From: Cochliopodium minus
Lineage: Eukaryota; Discosea; Himatismenida; Cochliopodiidae
Length of the DNA: 10,309 bases
Direction of reading: 5' to 3'
NCBI GenBank assembly: GCA_024220525.1
Contig: JAMYWO010000088.1
Span: 46,398 to 56,706, forward strand
Position 1 is the stretch's first letter. Every line of letters begins with the position of its first letter. Below the pieces are notes generated by a model, which worked only from the letters and a program-made list of their open reading frames with translations, did not search any database and was not told where the DNA came from. The translations under genes and the position numbers were made by a program. This document shows, piece by piece, positions 1 to 10,309 of this stretch.

Positions 1-69
1 TATTTTTTTATTTTTTTATTTTTTTATTTTTTTATTTTTTTATTTTTTTATTTTTTTATTTTTTTATTT
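1..69. repeat. 8-bp A(T)7 microsatellite
   Basis: An A followed by seven T repeats with exact 8-bp spacing: A falls at 2, 10, 18 and so on to 66, giving eight perfect units. It then decays into irregular T-rich sequence up to about 130. It lies in the intron (or upstream part) just before the terminal exon at 134, T-rich in the sense of that gene like most introns here. It may continue left of the window. Confidence 0.9.
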
Positions 70-133
70 ATTTTTTTATTTTTTATTTATTATTTGTATT
101 TTTTTAAATTTTTTTTATTTTTATTTACTTTAG

Positions 134-379
134 CAAGATTGGTCTCCTAATTATTACAAATTTTTTTCTGAAAACTACAAAAACTCTGTATACTTTTTCC
201 TTCTTTCCTTGAAGGGATTCTACTCTGCTCACAAAACCACTCCCAAACTCCCAAAAGTCATCTTCAAAAAAATCTTGGACTCCATGAGACTCATTTCTTC
301 TGAATCCTTTGCAAATGACAACAAAGAAAAAAAGAACGATACAAAGAATGACAAGAAGAAAAGAAAAAGATATAATTAA
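134..379 (+). CDS. Terminal exon of an unrecognised gene, 3' partial piece
   Basis: This is the last 81 codons of a gene whose earlier exons lie left of the window. A T-rich stretch ends in an acceptor (TTTACTTTAG, AG at 132-133), followed by an open frame from 134 to a TAA at 377-379. The frame is far richer in G+C than its surroundings. The peptide begins QDWSPNYYKFFSENYKNS, has a hydrophobic stretch (VYFFLLSLKGFY) and a helix-like LPKVIFKKILDSMRL, and ends in a very basic tail (KNDKKKRKRYN). That tail could be a nuclear localisation signal. I do not recognise the family. The W-S-P start followed by a hydrophobic helix and an LPK motif suggests a small helical C-terminal module, but this is only inference. 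No AATAAA follows the stop; the gene converges on gene B about 100 bp away. Entry phase is taken as 0 and is not proven. Confidence 0.7.
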   Translation, partial: QDWSPNYYKFFSENYKNSVYFFLLSLKGFYSAHKTTPKLPKVIFKKILDSMRLISSESFANDNKEKKNDTKNDKKKRKRYN

Positions 380-477
380 TTTAAAAAATTTTAATTTAAA
401 ATATTAGTTTAAATATTTTTTTGTTTCCATTTTGTTTTAATCTTTTTTTTTTTAATCTTTTTCTCTTTGTTGTTTCT

Positions 478-1135
478 TTAAATTTTTTTCTCTTCTATTT
501 CTTTTTCTTTTGAATCTTTTTCTGGGTTCCTTTTACTTTTTTTTCTTTGGAAATTCGCATAGTCATCTCCCAGCTCGTTTTCGTTCAGAAATCTTTCAAA
601 GTTGTGGAATATACTAAACAGGAACTTGTAGAATATTGGGTCCTTTAATTTTTTTTTTAAATTCTAAGAATATTTTTTTAAACAGAAAAGTTTTTTTCAC
701 CTGTATTTTGATGAATTCAACCAAACTTGGATTATTATCTAAACAATCCTTTTTTGAAAAGATAATTTTTTTATTTATTTTATAATTTTTTGAAAATAAT
801 AATAACCCTCAATTTTGTTGCGTTTTCATATAACATTTCTTTCCTTGAGACAAAATAATCTACAGCATTTTTTTAAATTTTTGGATTCAAATATTTGGTG
901 AAATTCAAAATAAATAAAACTTTTTTTGGTGAATTTTTCAATTAAAAAAATAAAATTATTTTTGTTATTAACCTTTTTTGAATTTGGAATCTTTGTCTTC
1001 TTTGATATTAATATTCTCAAATCCCTTCATCATAGAAACTACGTCAACATCTTCCATTTCTTTTAATGAGTTTTCGTTCAAAGAAAGTTTCTCAAAGGAT
1101 AAAGTGACCTCTAAATCTCTTTTTTTATTATTCAT
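478..1135 (-). CDS. Uncharacterised 142-aa Lys/Glu-rich protein, four exons
   Basis: Reconstructed as complement(478..642, 701..748, 807..859, 973..1135), 429 nt. Phases agree at all three joins. Exon 1 starts at ATG 1135-1133 (MNNKKRDLEVTLSFEKLSLN) and ends in G before GTTAAT. Exon 2 enters after GCTGTAG and reads DYFVSRKEMLYENATKLR. Exon 3 reads DCLDNNPSLVEFIKIQ and is followed by donor GTGAAA. Exon 4 reads DPIFYKFLFSIFHNFERFL, then an acidic and basic tail (NFQRKKSKRNPEKDSKEKEI) ending in TAA at 480-478. Predicted features are an acidic N-terminus, a central amphipathic helical region of about 60 residues, and a charged disordered tail that could carry a nuclear localisation signal. I do not recognise the family. 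The introns are 58, 58 and 113 nt. The start is uncertain: the frame stays open 11 codons upstream of this ATG, so another exon could precede it. It is convergent with the gene ending at 379 and divergent from MCM8. Confidence 0.7.
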
Positions 1136-1637
1136 ATTATCCACCAATTTTTTTATTATATTTTTAAATACTTTTTAAAAAAGAAAATATTCAAAAAAAA
1201 AAACAATTTTTTAATTTTAAAGAAAGAATAATTTAATTTTAAATTATTATTTATTTTTTTTTATTTGAGATTGAAACTTTTGAAAAAGCATTACCTTCTG
1301 AAATAAAATTTGATCAAAACTTTTGAAACAATCTCTTTTTTTTTTTCTTTCAAAAACATTTAAGTAAATGAATACAAAAAATGTTAAAACATCTAATTTT
1401 GTGTTTTTTTTTAAATATAAAGCTAAAAAAAACTCTTGGCCTTCAAAACATATTTGAAAAGTTTGAAATTGTAAGTATAATGAGGGTTTAAAAGTTTTCT
1501 TTTTGAATTTTTTTTGTTCTTCTATTGGATTGAATTAAATTTTTTTCACTTAATTATATTTTAAAAAGAAAATTTTTTTGGAAATAATTTCTAAAAAATT
1601 ATATAAAAAATAAAAAAAAAATTGAAAGAAAAGAAAA
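1136..1637. promoter_or_regulatory. Spacer between divergent genes; likely bidirectional promoter
   Basis: These 502 bp separate the ATG of the - strand gene from the MCM8 ATG. A TATATAAAA at 1600-1608, about 30 bp before the MCM8 start, could be a TATA box, but such strings are common in DNA this AT-rich. The MCM8 ATG sits in an A-rich context (AAGAAAAATGA). The spacer also holds a 95-codon stop-free frame on the - strand (1250..1534) without an early ATG, and short + strand frames around 1368-1490. No convincing gene could be assembled from these, so the block may hide a small exon. Confidence 0.4.
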
Positions 1638-6651
<5,014 letters not shown>

Positions 6652-6670
6652 TTTTTTTTTAAAAAATGTA

Positions 6671-6676
6671 AATAAA
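6671..6676 (+). terminator. AATAAA polyadenylation signal for MCM8
   Basis: AATAAA lies 20 nt after the MCM8 stop codon (TAA 6649-6651) and before a G/T-rich GTTTGTTTG. This spacing suits a poly(A) signal. The hexamer is common in AT-rich DNA, so the assignment is by position. The facing - strand gene ends only 75 bp further on. Confidence 0.5.
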
Positions 6677-6750
6677 GTTTGTTTGAACTCCTCAATTTCT
6701 CTTTAACCTCGATAAATAAATATTGTTTAAAAAATAATTATTTTTTAATT

Positions 6751-7169
6751 TTAATTGAATTTCCAAAATCTAATTGTTTTATCAAGTGATCCAGTTGCAA
6801 AATAATTTAAATTATGAGGATCAAAAGAAATAGATGTTACTTTATCCCTAAAAATAAAAAATAAATTTTTTTTTATTAAATTATTGAAAAAATAAATAAA
6901 AATTTTTACTTGTGGCCTGTATAAGTTTTAACAATCAAATTTGAAGAAATATTATAAAGAGTAACGTTATTTTGATCAGAAAAAAAGATTAAGTTATTAT
7001 GGATGGGACTGAAAGCCATAAAAAAAATGAAGGGAGAGTTGGAGTTAAAGGAGTGTTCGAGATTTTTTGTTTCCAAGTCATACACGCTGATTATTGATCC
7101 GTAGTTAGCTGTTGCAAATTTTTTGTTATTTGGATTAAAAGAAATGTCCAAGATTGGTTCAGTATCTAT

Positions 7170-7207
<38 letters not shown>

Positions 7208-9851
7208 TATATAAAAAATATAATTACTTCCTTGTTGAATTGTGTCCAATACTTTTTTTTCTTGAAAATCAAAAAAAGAAACGTAAATGTCACTGAAAAC
7301 GATTTGAGAAGGGGAGAAGGGATTGTAAAGGTGCTTGTATATTCTGTAGTCGGAGTAATGAAGGAGAGTACTCGTGCCTGTGGAGAGATCCCACTTTAGT
7401 AAGTTTTTGCCTGTAGTTGTCACTTCTTTGGTATTCTGTGGATTGTATTGCACTGAAAGAATCGATTCTCCATTCCCTAAAAATAATAAAAAATTTTTTT
7501 AAAAATAAAATTTTATAAATATTGAAATAAAAATGAAAAATAAAAATGAAAATAAAAAATGTAAAAATAAATAATTAAGTTTAATTGTAAAAAAATAAAA
7601 AATAAAAATAATGAAAAATTTTTTAAAAATAAAATTTTATAAATAAAAATATGAAATAAAAAAAAATGTCAAAAATAAAAAATAAAAGATAAAAATAAAA
7701 TGAATAGAATAAAACAAAAATTAAAAATAAAAGTTGTAAAAATAAGTGAAATAAAAAAATATTAAATAAAAAAATATTAAATAAAAAAATATTAAATAAA
7801 AAAATATTAAATAAAAAAATTTATAAAATTTCTTGTTTGATAATTTGACCTTTGTATTTGTGCTTTACTGATCCAGCTTGAATGTCCCAAACAATGAGAA
7901 ATCCATCAGAAGCTGTGCTGGTCAATTCATTGTAGTCCAAAGGATTGTAAGTCAAATGTTTAATTACTTTTATTATAAAAATAATTTTAATTTTTTTTAT
8001 TTGTTTTTTTTTATATTCAAGATTATTGTTTTATTATTTTATTATTTTATTTAATAATTTATTATTTTTGATTATTTTTTTTAATTTTTTTATTTTCAAG
8101 TTATTTTTTTATTATTTTTTTATTTTTATTTAAACTCATATTTTTCATTTTTTATTTTTTTTATTATTTATTTTTTTATTTTTATTTTTATTTTTCATAA
8201 ATTTTTTTACCTCCGCTGTGTGCATTTAAGATTACTTTTCTTTTCATTTTCTCGATGTTCCAAATGGTGATTTGCCCATTTTTATCTCCGCATGCCAACT
8301 CTGATTTGTCAATAGGGTTGAACTCCAATGCCTTGATCTCTTCGTCTTCCTTCAAAATTATGTTTTCCAATTTTTTGAAATCGTTTCTTCCTTTATTTAA
8401 CAATAAATAAATAAAAATAACAATAATAAAATTTTTAAATAATAAAATAAAAAATAAAAAATAAAAAATAAAAAATAAAAAATAAAATAAAATATTAATA
8501 AATAAAAAATAAAAAATAAAAATAAAATATAAAATAAATAATGACAAATTTTTTAAATAATAAATAATAAAAATAAATAATAAAAATAAAAATAAAAACA
8601 AAATACTAAAAATAAAAAAAATAAATAATAATGATCATTTTTTTTTTGAAAATGATTTAAATCTTAATAAATATAATGAATTAAAAAACAAAATCAAGAA
8701 AATCAAAAATAAAAATATGAAATATAATAAAAATAAAAAAAATATTAAAAACATTAAAAACATTTCTTTACCAATCTCGACCTTGCTCTTCAAAATAGAA
8801 TTTTGTTTGGAGACCAAATTTTGTAAAGAAAGCATGGTGTCTTCAAAAGAGGAGGGGATGCCAGCAAGGGGTTTTTCTTTAGTGAATTTCTGCTTGAGGG
8901 TGTAAACTTCATCGAATCTTTCGTTGTATTCTTCTGAGAATTTCACCACCGATTTTTGTAGAGATTCTAGTTTTTGTACGAATGTTTGTTTCAGCTTTTT
9001 GTCCAATAATATCTCATACACTCTATTTTTTAATAAGAAATATTTTTTAGAGTTTTTTTTGTTTTAATTGAAAAAAAAAAAAACTGTTCGATTATGAAAT
9101 TTTAATTTTTTTTTTTATCATAATAATTAATAAAAAAAAATCAAAATAATAAAATTATTTTCCTCAATGGAAAGGAATAAATTTTTATCTTTCTCCTTTT
9201 GGAATTATGTATCTTAAGAAATGTTAAGAAATATTATGAAAAAATTAATTTGTTTGACATTCTTCAATTAAAAAATATTTTAAGAAAAATTTTTAAATTA
9301 TTTTTTATTTTTTTAAAGGAATTTTTTTTAAATTTTTTATCAAAAATAAATTAAACAAATTTATCTTTATTGCTTTTGAAACATGTAAACTTAGAACAAA
9401 TCAAACATTTATTATTATCAAGAAAGATTTGCTTCGAAATGCAAAACAAAAAAAAAAATATTTTACTTTCCAATAAGTTATATTATTCAGGGTCAGAATG
9501 GTAATCCCTTTGAAAGATATTGATTTCAATTATACATTAATAACTATAATTTTAAATCTATTATACTTGAAATCATCTGATATGAACAACCCAAAAAATT
9601 TGATTCCATATATAAGATTGATTCAAGATTTTAAACATTGAAAAAAAAAAATATGATCAAATAAATGTTTTATCATACCTTTTATCATCTTCAAACTTGA
9701 TTTCATCATCTTTGGTCATTTCCTCCAATTTCTTCTTTATTTCTACCAATTCATTGTTGTTGGAAACGATTGAGAAAATCAAATAAATGACACAAAGAAA
9801 ATAAAGAATGTTCCAAATTGATAAATCTGAAATGAGATTCTTTATTTTCAT
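6751..9851 (-). CDS. Membrane-anchored coiled-coil WD40-repeat protein, seven exons
   Basis: Reconstructed as complement(6751..6847, 6910..7165, 7228..7476, 7850..7966, 8211..8390, 8772..9022, 9679..9851): 1323 nt, 440 aa, phases matching at all joins. Residues about 11-30 are a hydrophobic membrane span (IWNILYFLCVIYLIFSIVS). Residues 31 to about 140 are charged and coiled-coil-like. Residues about 155-440 hold seven WD40 repeats ending at W185-N, W228-D, W269-D, FFD310, YD353, YN395 and W437, enough for a closed seven-bladed propeller. A GH dipeptide (TGHKDKV) opens the last repeat. WD40 propellers usually scaffold protein complexes; the partner and membrane are unknown. Two joins are weaker: the 656-nt first intron, chosen because the coiled-coil exon has no ATG and needs a phase-2 donor, and donor GTCAAA after 7850. 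N-terminal coiled coil plus WD40 recalls ATG16 or Prp19 and the repeats vaguely recall NEDD1, but no orthology is supported. Confidence 0.8.
7488..7645. repeat. Direct repeat of about 31 bp in an intron of the WD40 gene
   Basis: The sequence AAAAATTTTTT(T), then AAAAATAAAATTTTATAAAT, occurs at about 7489-7520 and again at about 7614-7644, roughly 125 bp apart. Related A-rich words (GAAATAAAAATG, AAAAATGTAAAAATAA) lie between and after the copies, suggesting an old duplication of the whole block. It is inside the 373-nt intron 7477..7849. Confidence 0.75.
7751..7821. repeat. 15-bp tandem array, about 4.7 copies
   Basis: The unit ATAAAAAAATATTAA is repeated four times without visible change (7751-7810) and followed by a partial fifth copy. 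It lies near the 3' end of the intron 7477..7849 read on + strand coordinates, that is, just downstream of the unusual donor at 7849 in the - strand gene. No spacer/repeat structure is present, so this is a minisatellite and not a CRISPR array. Confidence 0.9.
8391..8771 (-). repeat. WD40 gene intron with 7-bp TAAAAAA array
   Basis: This 381-nt intron is almost pure A/T and A-rich on the + strand, so T-rich in the sense of the gene. Five exact 7-bp units (TAAAAAA, T at 8448, 8455, 8462, 8469, 8476, 8483) lie in its middle, with AAAAAT-type words around them. Long open frames here are an artefact of missing stop codons in poly-pyrimidine/purine sequence. The flanking joins give VEI-G-RNDFKKL, an uninterrupted charged helix-like sequence. 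Confidence 0.8.
9023..9678 (-). other. Long first intron of the WD40 gene, or a gene boundary
   Basis: These 656 bp are noncoding in the preferred model, with donor GTATGA and acceptor AAAAAATAG. Composition is less monotonous than in the other introns. It contains, on the - strand, a possible alternative terminal exon (9483..9507: acceptor TTTCAAAG, then a codon-completing G and DYHSDPE-stop). An AATAAA (+ strand 9366-9371 as TTTATT) lies about 115 bp beyond that stop. Using this exon would give a separate 65-aa single-span membrane protein and leave the WD40 gene without a visible start. Confidence 0.5.
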
Positions 9852-9977
9852 TTTTTTAAAACAGATTTTTTTTTAATAATAATTTCAACCCGGATGAAAT
9901 ACATTTGAAAGGATTTTAATTCATGAATGCAATTAATTTCATTGTCACAGATATTTAACCAAAAATATTAAAAAAAA
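9852..9977. promoter_or_regulatory. 126-bp divergent promoter region
   Basis: This is the gap between the ATG of the - strand WD40 gene and the ATG of NDUFA9, so both promoters and 5' UTRs must fit here. It contains the perfect palindrome ATTCATGAAT (about 9920-9929). It also holds an upstream ORF on the + strand (9923..9958, 11 codons, MNAINFIVTDI) ending 19 nt before the NDUFA9 start, which could lower its translation if the transcript begins upstream. No clear TATA box can be singled out. Confidence 0.5.
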
Positions 9978-10309
9978 ATGAAGATGAAGAATAATTTTAA
10001 GTTAGGAATGAAAAATTTGAAAAAGAATAAAGATTTATTGTCAATCACTTCCAAATCATCTTCTTTCACAAATATTTATTTTGATGTAACTTCAAAATTT
10101 TATTTTTATACACTCATAAATTTATAATTAATTATTTTTGAATACACGAATATATTTAGCAAAAAAGAAATATATATCTTAAACATGGATCAGGTGGTAG
10201 ATCTTCTGTTTCTGGTATTATAGCAACAGTATTTGGAGGAACAGGATTTGTAGGAAGATATGTTATATCACAACTTGGTAAAAATAATTCAATAACATTA
10301 TTATTGGAA
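9978..10309 (+). CDS. NDUFA9: NDUFA9, complex I accessory subunit, 5' part
   Basis: Two exons are visible, 9978..10085 and 10160..10309 (86 residues), joined in phase 0 over a 74-nt intron (GTAACT ... TATTTAG); the gene runs off the window. NDUFA9 is an atypical short-chain dehydrogenase-like subunit of mitochondrial complex I that binds NADPH and sits at the junction of the membrane and matrix arms. Exon 2 reads [20 protein letters not shown] then [11 protein letters not shown], nearly identical to human [20 protein letters not shown] and FLGRY. The GGTGFVG glycine loop (residues 62-68) is the dinucleotide-binding motif. Exon 1 ([19 protein letters not shown]) has seven lysines and no acid before residue 19, as expected for a mitochondrial presequence. 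Exon 1 is chosen because the frame upstream of 10160 hits a TAG and an acceptor fits there. After QLG the sequence GGTAAAAATAA could be read as [10 protein letters not shown] or as another donor; I prefer coding. Confidence 0.9.

Noticed and set aside
7751-7821. CRISPR-like array
   Set aside because: Units are 15 bp, contiguous and without unique spacers, in a eukaryotic intron; it is a minisatellite.
8400-8601. Very hydrophobic F/I/L/Y peptide on the - strand resembling membrane spans
   Set aside because: It is a translation of the T-rich intron 8391..8771, where T-runs encode Phe and lack stops. Splicing removes it and restores a normal charged sequence.
8717-8905. 62-aa + strand frame
   Set aside because: Antisense to the coiled-coil exon of the WD40 gene and partly intron.
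9167-9220. Short + strand frame MERNKFLSFSFWNYVS
   Set aside because: Only 16 codons, no supporting joins to NDUFA9, and it lies inside the proposed WD40 intron.

Overview
This window comes from the nuclear genome of a very low-GC unicellular eukaryote. Genes are split by many GT-AG introns, which are almost pure A/T, while exons are clearly richer in G+C and encode ordinary conserved eukaryotic proteins. The four genes whose 3' ends I can reconstruct all stop with TAA, and no TAG or TGA is needed as a sense codon, so the standard genetic code fits. A nuclear NDUFA9 gene with a lysine-rich leader points to a mitochondrion with respiratory complex I, which argues against anaerobic lineages that lack it. 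I do not name a species.

Layout: (A) 134..379, + strand, is the terminal exon of an unrecognised gene whose body lies left of the window. (B) 478..1135, - strand, is a four-exon gene for a 142-aa lysine/glutamate-rich protein I cannot name, convergent with A. A 502-bp spacer (1136..1637) follows. (C) 1638..6651, + strand, is a complete 14-exon MCM8 gene (757 aa) with all AAA+ helicase motifs. (D) 6751..9851, - strand, convergent with MCM8, is reconstructed as a seven-exon gene (440 aa) with an N-terminal membrane segment, a coiled coil and a complete seven-repeat WD40 propeller. (E) 9978..10309, + strand, is the 5' end of NDUFA9, divergent from D across 126 bp and running off the right edge.

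The genes form no functional cluster. MCM8 acts in homologous-recombination repair and NDUFA9 in respiration. What they share is architecture: short intergenic gaps, many introns that are mostly T-rich in the sense direction, and low-complexity arrays of 7-15 bp units inside introns. I traced exon joins by hand. Reading phase is preserved at every junction reported, and for MCM8 and NDUFA9 the joins reproduce known family sequence. I see no new multi-gene system. The least ordinary items are the membrane-anchored WD40 protein, the unnamed gene B, introns of reversed strand composition, and a duplicated segment inside MCM8 intron 11.
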